A DNA stretch of 64,000 nucleotides from Tragulus kanchil (GCA_022376925.1 JAIOJX010000004.1:175737501-175801500); one strand, 5' to 3'; counted from the first letter of the stretch, positions 1 to 11,345 are shown. A program made the numbers and translations. The notes: generated by a model from the sequence alone, not told the origin.

Positions 1-221
1 TTACGTATTCTTGCTCTTATCTCGGCCCTGGGTTGAAGATATTTTTGTTCCTGCTTCGGGGAGCCAGCTGAAGCGCCCCTAAGGTTTCTCAGCTGGCCTT
101 GGGTCTGCGTGGCTCCCATCCACACTCTTTCCTGCCCCTCGCTCCTGCCCAGGGCGTGATCATGTGACCTGGAAGGGCACCAAGGGCAGCTCCTCTGGGC
201 TCCCAGCTGCAGCAGGGGCCC
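1..221. other. unique non-coding lead-in
   Basis: GC-rich sequence before the first duplication. I recognise no gene or repeat here. The open frames are short and show no family resemblance. Confidence 0.4.
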
Positions 222-2474
222 GATCCTCCTAGTGTGTGAAAGGCCGTCACTCCGGAATCTGCTCTGAGCCTTGCACTGACCCTCTGGGGCAGAAATGTCC
301 CCATTTCTCTGAGGAGGAGACAGGCACAAAGAGTCTGGGGCCTCACATGTGGCCCTCCAGCAGAGGGGTGTGAGGGCCAGTGCCCCCGCTCCTACGGAAC
401 ACCACCCAGTGCCTCCTCCACCCGCTGTGTCGGGGGCAGTGAGGGTCTCAGCTGGCCTTGGTGCCGGGAGATGAGGCCTTCAGACGGCCCGCTCTGCCGC
501 CCTGACCACAGGCCCCGTGGCTGGCCTGCGGGGCCTCCGGCGCAGGGCCCCGCCCGCCTGCCGCCCCTGCCCCGCCAACTGCCCTCGCTCACGTGCCCAC
601 CTTCCCGAGGGGAGGGGTCTGCGGACGCGGCTCTGGCCAGCCCCGGGTCAGCCGGGCACTCCTAATTGTCCGCCCTCCAGGCCGTATTTTCTCCAGTATT
701 GATGAGCCACTGTCACCAGGGCACAGCCAGAAGCGCAGCGAAACCCAAGACGGATCGGGTCCCCCGCTCATCAATCTCCCCGCGGCCACTCTGCTGCGGG
801 GGGAGGGCGGCCGCGTGGGCCGGGCCGTGGGGGGTGCCAGGCTCGCCGTGTGGTCTTCTTAAACCACAAATCTACCTGCTGGGTAGATTCACTGCTCCCT
901 GTGAGGGAATTTGCAGGGTGACCAGGACCTGGCAATCTTCCGTTCTCAGGTTCCCAGCCTGGCGGCTCATGGCCTGAGGGATAAAAGCCAAACTGTGCCC
1001 TAAGCCGCCAGGCCCTGTGTTCCAGGGGCCCCAGCATCGGGTCCAGCAGTGCAGGCCACACCCCTTCCCGTCCCTGCTGGTCCTTCTGCCTGGAGCGCCG
1101 TCTTCACGCTCTGTTCCCTGCTGTCGGCCTGTGTTAAGGTCTGGCTGAAACACCCCTGCTCGGAGCTCCTGCCCACACGGGGCTGGATTCCTGTTGCTGT
1201 CGGGGGTCTCTCAGCACCACTCAGCTCTCCAGCCAACCCTCCCGACCGCTGGAACCAATGGATTACTTCTGAGAATCTCTGTTCCTGTCCTGTCTTCCCG
1301 ACTGCAGTGTCAGCCCTGTGGCCGCAGGACCGGGTTCGTCTTGTTTTCCCAGATCCTCCTAGTGTGTGAAAGGCCGTCACTCCGGAATCTGCTCTGAGCC
1401 TTGCAGTGGGCAGAAATGTCCCCATTTCTCTGAGGAGGAGACAGGCACAAAGAGTCTGGGGCCTCACATGTGGCCCTCCAGCAGAGGTGTGTGAGGGCCA
1501 GTGCCCCCGCTCCTACGGAACACCACCCAGTGCCTCCTCCACCCGCTGTGTCGGGGGCAGTGAGGGTCTCAGCTGGCCTTGGTGCCGGGAGATGAGGCCT
1601 TCAGACGGCCCGCTCTGCCGCCCTGACCACAGGCCCCGTGGCTGGCCTGCGGGGCCTCCGGCGCAGGGCCCCGCCCGCCTGCCGCCCCTGCCCCGCCAAC
1701 TGCCCTCGCTCACGTGCCCACCTTCCCGAGGGGAGGGGTCTGCGGACGCGGCTCTGGCCAGCCCCGGGTCAGCCGGGCACTCCTAATTGTCCGCCCTCCA
1801 GGCCGTATTTTCTCCAGTATTGATGAGCCACTGTCACCAGGGCACAGCCAGAAGCGCAGCGAAACCCAAGACGGATCGGGTCCCCCGCTCATCAATCTCC
1901 CCGCGGCCACTCTGCTGCGGGGGGAGGGCGGCCGCGTGGGCCGGGCCGTGGGGGGTGCCAGGCTCGCCGTGTGGTCTTCTTAAACCACAAATCTACCTGC
2001 TGGGTAGATTCACTGCTCCCTGTGAGGGAATTTGCAGGGTGACCAGGACCTGGCAATCTTCCGTTCTCAGGTTCCCAGCCTGGCGGCTCATGGCCTGAGG
2101 GATAAAAGCCAAACTGTGCCCTAAGCCGCCAGGCCCTGTGTTCCAGGGGCCCCAGCATCGGGTCCAGCAGTGCAGGCCACACCCCTTCCCGTCCCTGCTG
2201 GTCCTTCTGCCTGGAGCGCCGTCTTCACGCTCTGTTCCCTGCTGTCGGCCTGTGTTAAGGTCTGGCTGAAACACCCCTGCTCGGAGCTCCTGCCCACACG
2301 GGGCTGGATTCCTGTTGCTGTCGGGGGTCTCTCAGCACCACTCAGCTCTCCAGCCAACCCTCCCGACCGCTGGAACCAATGGATTACTTCTGAGAATCTC
2401 TGTTCCTGTCCTGTCTTCCCCGACTGCAGTGTCAGCCCTGTGGCCGCAGGACCGGGTTCGTCTTGTTTTCCCAG
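222..2474 (+). repeat. tandem duplication 1 (about 1.12 kb x 2), probable assembly artefact
   Basis: Copy 1 is about 222-1351 and copy 2 about 1352-2474. Nearly all positions match at an offset of 1121-1130. Copy 2 lacks about 9 bases near 1405 relative to copy 1 near 275. The tail of copy 1 has one C fewer in a C run near 1300 than copy 2 near 2420. Differences therefore sit on either side of the inner junction. The content is unremarkable GC-rich non-coding DNA. Confidence 0.9.
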
Positions 2475-2896
2475 TGTAGGTAGCAGGCCCTCAGCGAATG
2501 TCTGACGAGTGAGTATCAGGTGACGGCTGTTGCCCCAGTTAAGGAATTCGTTTCCTATGGCCGCACTCCTTTTGGCATTTGAGGCCCGTGGAGTCCAGCT
2601 GAAACAGTTCTCGCCCTGGAGTTTCCTTCTTGTCTGTGTCCTTCTTGGCGAGCTCCTACGCATCCTTCAGAACCTCAGTCGGTACTCCCCTTTCTGTGAA
2701 GCTTTCCTCGCTGCTCCAGGCAGAGTCGGTCGTCTGCCCTTTGATGCAGTAGCAGCTGGGCGGCGGATGCTGTGCAGGGCGCTGGGGTGACAGGGCTGGG
2801 CGGGACGGGGATTTGGATCCGGGAGGAGTTCGCCCTGTGGACTGTCACTTCAGAGCATCCCGATCGTGATGATGGTGATACAAACCAGGCAGTATT
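2475..2896 (+). other. non-coding, possible L2 remnant
   Basis: About 2600-2735 has the wording typical of L2 3' ends (a 'cttctgtgaagctttcc' type stretch and 'ccttcagaacctcagt'). The assignment is by eye and weak. The rest shows nothing I can name. Confidence 0.3.
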
Positions 2897-3035
2897 CCAA
2901 ACAGTTTCCGTATCTTAGTCTCCTTTCATCTTCACCACCACACTGTGGGGCTCCATGTTGCCCCCATTCTACAGATGAGGGCATCAAGGCTGGAGAGGTG
3001 ACCGAACTTGCAACTGATTCATGACAAGTTGGACT
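2897..3035 (-). mobile_element. MIR SINE fragment
   Basis: The motifs 'ctacagatgaggg', 'ggagaggtgacc' and 'aacttgc' follow the order of an antisense MIR. It is an old, diverged copy and recurs at 4048-4170 inside duplication 2. Confidence 0.6.
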
Positions 3036-3840
3036 TGAGCTCAGAGCTGCATTGCCACTTGCTACTCTGTTTCCACCAAGGGGAGTATGACCGGCTCTGA
3101 GAACGAGAGGGCCCCTCCCCCAGTGTCTGTGGGCCGGGGGTGGGGGTCACACAGATGGGTTCACCGCGGAGAAAAAGGCGGGCGAGTATAAAGAAGAGCA
3201 CACGCCTTTCCAGGCAGCGGGCCCCGCGGCCCTGGGGGTGGGGGTGGCGGTGGGCTGTGCAGGAGGGGTGGGGGGGGGAATTCCTGAACGGGGGTGGGGC
3301 TGCTGGGAGCAGGGAGAGGGGGGTGATGAGGAAGGGGCAGGCCAGATGGGGACAGGAGGCCCAGGACGTGGGTGCTTGCAGAGGCCGGGGGGACGGATCG
3401 GAGCTCCCGGCGTGTGGTCTGTGGCTGTGGTCCTGGCAGGTGGCCACTGTGGGCTCTGGTTCTGGCAGCTTCCAGGCTCCACGGTCCTTTGTTGCTGCTC
3501 ATCCAGTTTCCACCCTGTTCCCTCCAGGCTGACAGAGCAGGAGGGAGCCTGGGGACTGGTTATGTCAATACAGCCTTGGGGGAGCACAGAAAAGGGAGCC
3601 CCGTGTCACACAGCACTCGCTGGGTCCCTCTCTACCCGGCTGCTTGCTTACACCATGGGTGTGTGCTACCGCTCTCCCCAGTCCAGCCTCGGACCACCTT
3701 TCTGAGGCCCCCAGTCCATGCGTCTGAGACGGCCTCCCACGCCAGCGGTCTGGAGCAGCTGGCCTCTCCGGCGTGTCCTGCCCGCCCTCCACACCGGGCT
3801 GCAGGCTCCCGTGTCCACTTCATCCTCCCCTCTGTCCAGC

Positions 3841-3962
3841 AAGGTGGGTATTGTTATCCCATTTTCAGTGAGATGGAAACTGAGGCTCAGAGAGGTTATT
3901 CGTGGTGTGATCACCCAGCCCGTGAGCTGGAGCCAGGGTTTGGACCCAGGTCTGATGGGCCC
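3841..3962 (-). mobile_element. MIR SINE
   Basis: Antisense MIR core: 'attttcagtgagatgg', 'aaactgaggctcagagagg', then a 'gtgatcacccagc' segment and 'tttggacccagg'. The same element recurs at 4978-5099 through the large duplication. Confidence 0.75.
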
Positions 3963-4047
3963 CGCAGTCCTGCTGCTCCCCCAGCGGGCCTGTCCAGGGG
4001 AGTCCTCGTCTCTGCTCACTCACGTCCAGCCGTGCTTCAGGGCTTTG

Positions 4048-4170
4048 CCAAACAGTTTCCTACCCCACCCCACTGTGGGGCTCCATGTTGCCCCCATTCT
4101 ACAGATGAGGGCATCAAGGCTGGAGAGGTGACCGAACTTGCAACTGATTCATGACAAGTTGGACTTGAGC
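4048..4170 (-). mobile_element. MIR SINE fragment, second copy
   Basis: Repeat of the 2897-3035 element. Its first part is shortened beside the duplication junction. Confidence 0.55.
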
Positions 4171-4977
4171 TCAGAGCTGCATTGCCACTTGCTACTCTGT
4201 TTCCACCAAGGGGAGTATGACCGGCTCTGAGAACGAGAGGGCCCCTCCCCCAGTGTCTGTGGGCCGGGGGTGGGGGTCACACAGATGGGTTCACCGCGGA
4301 GAAAAAAGGCGAAGGCGAGAGTATAAAGAAGAGCACACGCCTTTCCAGGCAGCGGGGCCCCGCGGCCCCTGGGGGTGGGGGTGGCGGTGGGCTGTGCAGG
4401 AGGTGTAGGGGAGGGAATTCCTGAACGGGGGTGGGGCTGCTGGGAGCAGGGAGAGGGGGGTGATGAGGAAGGGGCAGGCCAGATGGGGACAGGAGGCCCA
4501 GGACGTGGGTGCTTGCAGAGGCCGGGGGGACGGATCGGAGCTCCCGGCGTGTGGTCTGTGGCTGTGGTCCTGGCAGGTGGCCACTGTGGGCTCTGGTTCT
4601 GGCAGCTTCCAGGCTCCACGGTCCTTTGTTGCTGCTCATCCAGTTTCCACCCTGTTCCCTCCAGGCTGACAGAGCAGGAGGGAGCCTGGGGACTGGTTAT
4701 GTCAATACAGCCTTGGGGGAGCACAGAAAAGGGAGCCCCGTGTCACACAGCACTCGCTGGGTCCCTCTCTACCCGGCTGCTTGCTTACACCATGGGTGTG
4801 TGCTACCGCTCTCCCCAGTCCAGCCTCGGACCACCTTTCTGAGGCCCCCAGTCCATGCGTCTGAGACGGCCTCCCACGCCAGCGGTCTGGAGCAGCTGGC
4901 CTCTCCGGCGTGTCCTGCCCGCCCTCCACACCGGGCTGCAGGCTCCCGTGTCCACTTCATCCTCCCCTCTGTCCAGC

Positions 4978-5099
4978 AAGGTGGGTATTGTTATCCCATT
5001 TTCAGTGAGATGGAAACTGAGGCTCAGAGAGGTTATTCGTGGTGTGATCACCCAGCCCGTGAGCTGGAGCCAGGGTTTGGACCCAGGTCTGATGGGCCC
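4978..5099 (-). mobile_element. MIR SINE, second copy
   Basis: Duplicate of the 3841-3962 element, identical by eye. Confidence 0.75.
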
Positions 5100-5329
5100 C
5101 GCAGTCCTGCTGCTCCCCCAGCGGGCCTGTCCAGGGGAGTCCTCGTCTCTGCTCACTCACGTCCAGCCGTGCTTCAGGGCTTTGCTGGGAAGGGTCAAAG
5201 CCAGCTCTGGCCTGTGGCGCTGTGTCCGTCCCTCTGTCCATTCCCAGGTACTGTGTGCCCGCCTCCAACTCAGGCGCCCTTCTGGGCATTTGGGGATCCT
5301 ACACAGATGTGAAGGCCCAAACTCTGTGG

Positions 5330-5512
5330 TTAGCTTTCTTGGCTTTGCCCTTACCAGCTTTGATACGTCTGATAAATCACCTCCCCAAACCTCAGTTTCT
5401 TCATCTGTAAAATGGGGATGACATCAGTGTCTTCCCCTGGGCTGCTGGTAAGATGGAGTTTTTGTGGAAAGTGCTGAGAACAACACCTGGTACCGTAGCA
5501 GGCCCTCTGTCC
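5330..5512 (+). mobile_element. MIR SINE
   Basis: Sense MIR: 'cctcagtttcttcatctgt', 'aaaatggggatgac', then 'aagtgctgagaacaacacctgg' in the order of the family's 3' half. Single copy here. Confidence 0.8.
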
Positions 5513-5749
5513 ACGTCACTCGCTCCAACCCAGTTTTCACGGCCCCCTCCTCCAGGAAGTGTCCCCAGACCCTCCAGGCTGGTGAGCATCTCTCTCCTCT
5601 GAGCTGTGGCTCCCCGACTTCATGTCCTGGTGGTGAGATTGGAGGGTCGGGTGGGTCCCCTGCCTGACCGTAGGCACTTCGGGGGCTGGGGCTCCCTCAC
5701 CGTGGGCCTGTCCCCCCACCCCAGCTACCAGACCAGGGCTTCGCACATA

Positions 5750-5950
5750 ATAGACACTTAATACATGTTTATGGAATTGAATTAACGATAAAACGAGATA
5801 ATGGCCTGGAAGGAGCCTGAGTTGTTAGGAGGGAATACACAGCGTAAAAACCAGGCATATTTTTTTAAGCAGATTAATCTGGTCTTAACTCATTCTAATG
5901 GCCCGCGCCCCTATTGGCCAAGGCCATTATAATAATATACGGCCAGGGCC
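5750..5950. promoter_or_regulatory. conserved-looking non-coding block
   Basis: An abrupt AT-rich island in GC-rich DNA. It carries 'gattaatctgg', 'tctaatgg', a 'cctattggcca' CCAAT-type site, a 'gataa' pair and 'ccattataataatata'. Its low CpG density and clustered homeodomain-like ATTA/TAAT words suggest an enhancer-type element. The first 30 bases may be an old MIR tail. Conservation cannot be tested from this sequence alone. Confidence 0.4.
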
Positions 5951-6465
5951 GCGGCGCTGCACATAGCGGTGCCTCAAACTTTGCCTTCCGAGGGATCGCG
6001 CGGGAGACTGCCTGCCGGCCCCTGGAGCTGGAGCCCGGGGCGGCGGGGGGCTGGCCCAGGGAGGGAGCGTGAGAGGAGGCTGAGGCTCAGAGGAGGCACG
6101 GGCCTCAGTGCACAGCCAGCGAGGACGAGCTGGCGCAGGCGGCCTGGCCCTCCTCTGGGGTGGTCGCAGTCTGCCGTGTGCCCTGCTCGGTGCCCGCGCT
6201 GGGGCTTCCGGGCTCTCATGCAGGGGCTCTTCACCTCTGTGGGCCACCCTCCTCACGTTTAGCGCCTCTGAGTACGAGCACCCTGGAGGAGGTGGAGAGA
6301 CGGGGCTGGTGTCCGTCCATCACGCCGTAGTCTGAACACACGTCCTCGTGGAGGCTGAGGTCTAAGGGCGATCTGTGGACTCCCGGGGGGAGAAATGGCC
6401 TGCGGCCGTGGGACGTGGCGCAGTGGCTCTGAAGTCTCCCTTCTGTCCGCTGCCCTAGCCCTGGA

Positions 6466-6668
6466 GGCTTCCCAGGTGGCTGCAGGATTCCGCCCGCAGA
6501 GCAGGAGACGACGACGTCACGGGTTCGATCCCTGGGTCGGGAAGATCCCCTGGAACAGGGCATGGCCACCCACGCCAGTGTTCTCGCCTGGAGAATCCCA
6601 CAGACAGAGGAGCCTGGCGGGCTCCACGGGTGGCACAGAGTCGGGCACGACTGAGTGACGGAGCGTGC
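6466..6668 (+). mobile_element. Bov-tA SINE
   Basis: Starts with the tRNA-like head 'ggcttcccaggtggc', has the box B-like 'gggttcgatccctgggtcgg', continues through 'cctggagaatccca' and ends with 'gagtcgggcacgactgagtgac'. This order is diagnostic of ruminant Bov-tA. It is diverged by several substitutions, so it is not a young insertion. Confidence 0.9.
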
Positions 6669-6939
6669 GTGAGCCCTGAGTACAGAAAGTGGGCCGGGAT
6701 CAGGGAACTCGGCTTGATTAGGGAAGGAGGAGGAGCTCGGGATGGTGACCAGGCAGGGGGCGAGGACGACTGTGATTTGACAATTCCATGTCACTAGTCA
6801 GGCGCGCGTCGTGGCCACTAGGGTGGTGTCCTGTCCAGCCGTCCTCCCTTGGCTCCTCTCAGGAGCTGCCTTCTGCTGTCACCAGTCCCGTGGACGCCAT
6901 CAGACGGCTTGGGCTGACCCAGCCCTGACCTCCCTCACC

Positions 6940-7055
6940 CTCGGTGTCCGTCCGTGTTGCTCCCCGGGCCTCCGTTTCCCCGTCTGTAAAATGGCTACAA
7001 TGGCTGCACCCCAGGGCATTGTGGACTCCCTGGGCAGAGGCACTGCGCACAGCCC
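6940..7055 (+). mobile_element. MIR SINE fragment
   Basis: Carries 'gcctccgtttccccgtctg' followed by 'taaaatggctacaatggctgc', the central to 3' part of a sense MIR. Copied at 8034-8148. Confidence 0.65.
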
Positions 7056-7339
7056 CAGGCGGGAGGAAGGGCACCTGCTAGCCCATGAGGAACTCAGCAC
7101 CGGGGACTGGGGGTAGGGGTGGCGATGGGGTACTCTGCATTCACAGGGCTCCATGACACAACAGAGGCCAACTGACAGCCTGCTGAGAAAACGGGCCGGG
7201 AGGTTTCTGCCGGCTGGAGGCTTCCCCAGTTCAGAGGTTCCCAGGAGGGGCTGCAGAAGCCCGAGGGTCCCCCCACCGGTTGCCTCCCACCTGCCTCCTC
7301 GCGGCAGACCCGGGCCTCAGCTGCTGGCCCCGCCGGGCG

Positions 7340-7470
7340 GGGCGGCGGCTGCTTTAATCAGCCATCGCGCCCCTTTCCTCGGAAGGAGAAATTGCAGGTG
7401 GCAACTCGTAATTTCCCAGGCTTCTCCCTTTCATTAATTTCTCCCTGCAAAATGGAGGCTTTCTGCTGAG
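7340..7470. promoter_or_regulatory. conserved-looking non-coding block
   Basis: Contains 'gctgctttaatcagccatc', 'aactcgtaatttcccagg' and 'tttcattaatttctccctgc' between CpG-rich flanks. ATTA/TAAT words on a GC-rich background suggest a regulatory element. It appears again at 8434-8564 only because of duplication 3. Confidence 0.35.
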
Positions 7471-8033
7471 CCGGGGAGCGGGCAGCCGTGCGTGCGCCGC
7501 ACCTCCTGGCCAGCCGCGCTCTCTGCTCTGGGGGCCGGGGGGCTGCCGCGGCCACTGCACGCACGCTCTGGGCCGTGCCCCCTCTCAGAGGCCAGGGCTC
7601 GTTCCATGTTCAGACTGGCCTGCCGAGCCCTCTAGGTCTGGAGACTTGCTGGGTTTGCCCTGCCCGCGCGACTCCATCATCAGTGGGGACGGGAGGTGGA
7701 GATGGAGAGCAGCCACGGTCAGCCCTCCGTGGACCGTAAGGGGGCAGAGGTCTCTGAGCCCCCAGGGCTCTGCGTTGATTCCTGATGGGGCGGCCAGTGC
7801 CTTGAACATCCCTCCTGAGAGGCTGTTCGAGTGCCTCTGAGGGCCAGCCCGGGCGGGGGTGGACGCGTGGCGGTTCAGGAAGAGTGGACACCCTCTGGTC
7901 CTCCCAGGCAGGGGCGAGGACGACTGGCTACAATGGCTGGCATTTCCCCGGCCCCAGGAGCTGCCTTCTGCTGTCACCAGTCCCGTGGACGCCATCAGAC
8001 GGCTTGGGCTGACCCAGCCCTGACCTCCCTCAC

Positions 8034-8148
8034 CCTCGGTGTCCGTCCGTGTTGCTCCCCGGGCCTCCGTTTCCCCGTCTGTAAAATGGCTACAATGGCT
8101 GCACCCCAGGGCATTGTGGACTCCCTGGGCAGAGGCACTGCGACAGCC
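8034..8148 (+). mobile_element. MIR SINE fragment, second copy
   Basis: Duplicate of 6940-7055, apart from one short deletion near 8141. Confidence 0.6.
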
Positions 8149-8997
8149 CCAGGCGGGAGGAAGGGCACCTGCTAGCCCATGAGGAACTCAGCACCGGGGA
8201 CTGGGGGTAGGGGTGGCGATGGGGTACTCTGCATTCACAGGGCTCCATGACACAACAGAGGCCAACTGACAGCCTGCTGAGAAAACGGGCCGGGAGGTTT
8301 CTGCCGGCTGGAGGCTTCCCCAGTTCAGAGGTTCCCAGGAGGGGCTGCAGAAGCCCGAGGGTCCCCCCACCGGTTGCCTCCCACCTGCCTCCTCGCGGCA
8401 GACCCGGGCCTCAGCTGCTGGCCCCGCCGGGCGGGGCGGCGGCTGCTTTAATCAGCCATCGCGCCCCTTTCCTCGGAAGGAGAAATTGCAGGTGGCAACT
8501 CGTAATTTCCCAGGCTTCTCCCTTTCATTAATTTCTCCCTGCAAAATGGAGGCTTTCTGCTGAGCCGGGGAGCGGGCAGCCGTGCGTGCGCCGCACCTCC
8601 TGGCCAGCCGCGCTCTCTGCTCTGGGGGCCGGGGGGCTGCCGCGGCCACTGCACGCACGCTCTGGGCCGTGCCCCCTCTCAGAGGCCAGGGCTCGTTCCA
8701 TGTTCAGACTGGCCTGCCGAGCCCTCTAGGTCTGGAGACTTGCTGGGTTTGCCCTGCCCGCGCGACTCCATCATCAGTGGGGACGGGAGGTGGAGATGGA
8801 GAGCAGCCACGGTCAGCCCTCCGTGGACCGTAAGGGGGCAGAGGTCTCTGAGCCCCCAGGGCTCTGCGTTGATTCCTGATGGGGCGGCCAGTGCCTTGAA
8901 CATCCCTCCTGAGAGGCTGTTCGAGTGCCTCTGAGGGCCAGCCCGGGCGGGGGTGGACGCGTGGCGGTTCAGGAAGAGTGGACACCCTCTGGTCCTC

Positions 8998-10029
8998 AGA
9001 GAGCTCCCAGCCTTGGGGAGGCGACGACACACCCGTGCTGACAGCCGGCCCAGGGTCACTGTCAGACCAAAGGGATGGAGAGCAGGGAGTGGGGAGGCCA
9101 GGATCTGGAAGGATGGATCGGGGTGGGGACGGACAGGACAGAGTCCCCGGTTCTGGAACAACATGTACCAAGGGACAGGCCTTCATCCGTCCGTTCACCC
9201 GGAGATGACAGTGAAACAGCTGCTGTCCCGTAATGGCGGGGACTGGAGGGCAAGTCGGGCGTCCCGCCCAGGCACGGAGTGTGGTCTCCTCTGGGAGCGG
9301 AGAGGCTTGGTTTGATGCGCAGTGCAGAGGGGCTGGCGGGGCGGCCAGTGGGGAGAGCGTCTGGGAGGGGGACAAAGGAAGACCAGGAGGAATGCCGTGG
9401 GTGGGGTGGGGGCCCCCAGGCAGACGAGGAGGGAAGCGCAGGAGGGGCTGTGGTCCTCATCAAGAAGCATTCAGCCCCTCCCTGGCATGGATCGGGGCAC
9501 TGGCCCTGCTCTTTAACTGGGTCTCACCCACAGCCGTGGGGCCCAGGGGACCGTGCGGGAGGAGCGGGGCTGACGTCGGTTCCGTTGTGTTTTACGACCC
9601 AGATGGTGTCCAGTCACAGTCCTGCTCTCCTCCCCGCCGGGTGACCAGGGAGAAGGTTTATTCTGTGCCCAGAGTGCCCCAGGGGCTGTGCGTCTTCTGT
9701 AGGTCTCTGAACCGCTCCGCACTTGTTTCCTTGCTTTGGAAAAGGCACAAGCCATGGAGACGATCCCTTGGGCCAGGGGCCGCTGGTAGAAGCGAGGACC
9801 GGGTACGCTGGTGACTCCGGGACCTCAGCCTGGAAGAGGCTCTGCTGCCGGCCCCCGTCGGGTAGGACGTGGCTGCCGGTTTCCCTGGGAGGCCGGACAC
9901 CTGGTTCTCCTCCCACCCGAACCACCCAGAAGTGAGGGCGTGGTTGCCGACGGAAACAGTGTGGCTCGATAGGGAACAGTGGGCTGGGCAGCCCAGACCT
10001 GCAGCTGCTGGCCACCCTGGTCCCTTGGG
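8998..10029. other. unique non-coding DNA, nothing recognised
   Basis: GC-rich sequence with scattered CpGs. No SINE, LINE or exon signature that I can support. Open frames here overlap one another in several frames and have compositional, not protein-like, sequences. Confidence 0.4.
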
Positions 10030-10145
10030 GACCCTGGGCAAGTACGACCAAGTCCCGTGCCTCAGTTTCCCCAGCTATGAAAGAAGGTGCTTCTGCCCAC
10101 CTCACAGTGGTGCTGTGAGAACGAAGTGTTCCTGCACATGCCGGC
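10030..10145 (+). mobile_element. MIR SINE
   Basis: Sense MIR: 'gtgcctcagtttccccagc', then 'cacctcacagtggtgctgtg', 'agaacgaag'. Moderately diverged. Confidence 0.7.
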
Positions 10146-10539
10146 CTGGCGCGCGGCCGGCCCTCCGCTGTGCCGTGAGGATCACAGCCGACACAGATCG
10201 ACCCGTAGCTGTCACGCGTCCCCAGGGCCTGCGGTGGGGCCAGGGAAGACCTCAGAGGGCATCATGGGCATAAAGGCAACAGGCTTTGCCAGCCAAGGGG
10301 ATGGTGAGATGGGGGGCTCGGTGGAGCCAGGTGGGGTGGGGCGGGTGAGACCTCCTGTCCCCAAGTCCGGGGCACTCTGCCTGCCAGTGAGCTCCTCAGC
10401 CAGCCACCACAGCACCCGCCTGGAAGCCAGGTCCCACCTGCACCTGCTCAGCCTCTGCACTTTCTGGAGTCCCCACTGCGTTGGGCTCCACCTGCACCGC
10501 CCACCCCCGCCCCGCCCCCATCTGTGTTCCGGTTCTGGA

Positions 10540-10735
10540 ATTTCTGGGCGGGAATCTAGCACAGCTTTGATCTTTTCCCAGGGAGGGAGGACTGGGCAGC
10601 CGAGGCCGGCGGGAGCTGACTGTATATTTTCTCCCATAATGGGGTATTAAGTAGACAACCCAGATGGGGATCTCGGGCGGGAGGGGGTGGGTGCAGCCTG
10701 CTTTGTATCAGCCTGAAATATGGCCCCATCTCTGC
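10540..10735. promoter_or_regulatory. conserved-looking non-coding block
   Basis: Contains 'ctttgatcttttccc' (a TCF/LEF-like word), 'tgtatattttctcccataat', 'ggggtattaagtag' and 'cctgaaatatggccccatc'. The AT-rich, motif-dense text contrasts with its surroundings and matches no repeat I know. Regulatory function is inference. Confidence 0.35.
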
Positions 10736-10879
10736 CAAACCTCAAAGGACGCTACCTTGGGGCTGGCAGGGAACCAGCTTTGATGTTCCAGCCGCAGAGG
10801 GACTGGGCAGGCCTTCCCTGGCACAGACGGGCTGGGGCCTTGGTCCCAGTGGGCTGGATGTGGCTCCTGAGCGTTACCC

Positions 10880-11035
10880 CCCTTACCTTCTTTTCCCTTC
10901 CTTCCCAGCCCCTCTGCCTCCCCTTCGCCTCTTCCCCTCCTCCCTCACCCCCTTTCCTTTCTCTCTCATCCCTTTTCCCCCTCCTTGCCCTCTCGCCCCC
11001 TCTCCTCCTCTCCCTCCTCCCCCCTTTGGCCTGGG
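10880..11035. repeat. polypyrimidine tract
   Basis: Roughly 150 bases made almost entirely of C and T on the plus strand, broken by few purines. It is low-complexity DNA of the kind that can form triplex structures. There is no sign that it is part of a gene. Confidence 0.75.
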
Positions 11036-11179
11036 AGCTGTGCATACTCCCGCCGCCGTGGGCCACCCTTGACCTCCCTGAGGGTCCCCTGAGTGAACAC
11101 ACGGGAAGGACTCAGGGAGACCGAGGCGCGAGCCCCACTTCCTCCCTCCCCAGGAGGCTTGGAGTGGGAAGAAGATAGT

Positions 11180-11345
11180 TAACAGTGTGGACTAGGGCCA
11201 GGCAGCCTGGGATTGAATCCAGCGCTCCTGCTCATCAGGAAAGTTAACCTAAATTCTCTGTGCATCCCGGCCCTCGCCTGGAAGATGAGGGCAAGGTCAC
11301 GGCTGCCTGAGGGCTTGTGGTGAAAGCGACTGAGTAAAATGCAGG
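11180..11345 (+). mobile_element. MIR SINE
   Basis: Begins 'agtgtggactagggccagg', then 'cctgggattgaatccagc' and a 3' half 'gaagatgagggcaaggtc' and 'agggcttgtggtg'. It covers most of a sense MIR but is strongly diverged in the middle. Confidence 0.65.

Larger units (their letters stand above)
2897..5185 (+). repeat. tandem duplication 2 (about 1.14 kb x 2), probable assembly artefact
   Basis: Copy 1 is about 2897-4048 and copy 2 about 4048-5185. The head of copy 2 lacks roughly 20 bases of copy 1 (2910-2938 against 4061-4070). It also differs in several A, C and G runs between 4300 and 4410. The remaining 700 bases match almost perfectly. Confidence 0.9.
6750..8997 (+). repeat. tandem duplication 3 (about 1.1 kb x 2), probable assembly artefact
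   Basis: Copy 1 is about 6750-7903 and copy 2 about 7905-8997. The first 22 bases match, and matching resumes for good at 6862 and 7950. Between these, about 85 bases of copy 1 are replaced in copy 2 by about 28 unrelated bases near 7927-7949. The last 900 bases are practically identical (offset 1094). Confidence 0.9.

Noticed and set aside
3372..5312. Paired 260-267 residue open frames on the plus strand
   Set aside because: They cover a MIR and simple GC-rich DNA, exist twice only because of duplication 2, and resemble no protein family.
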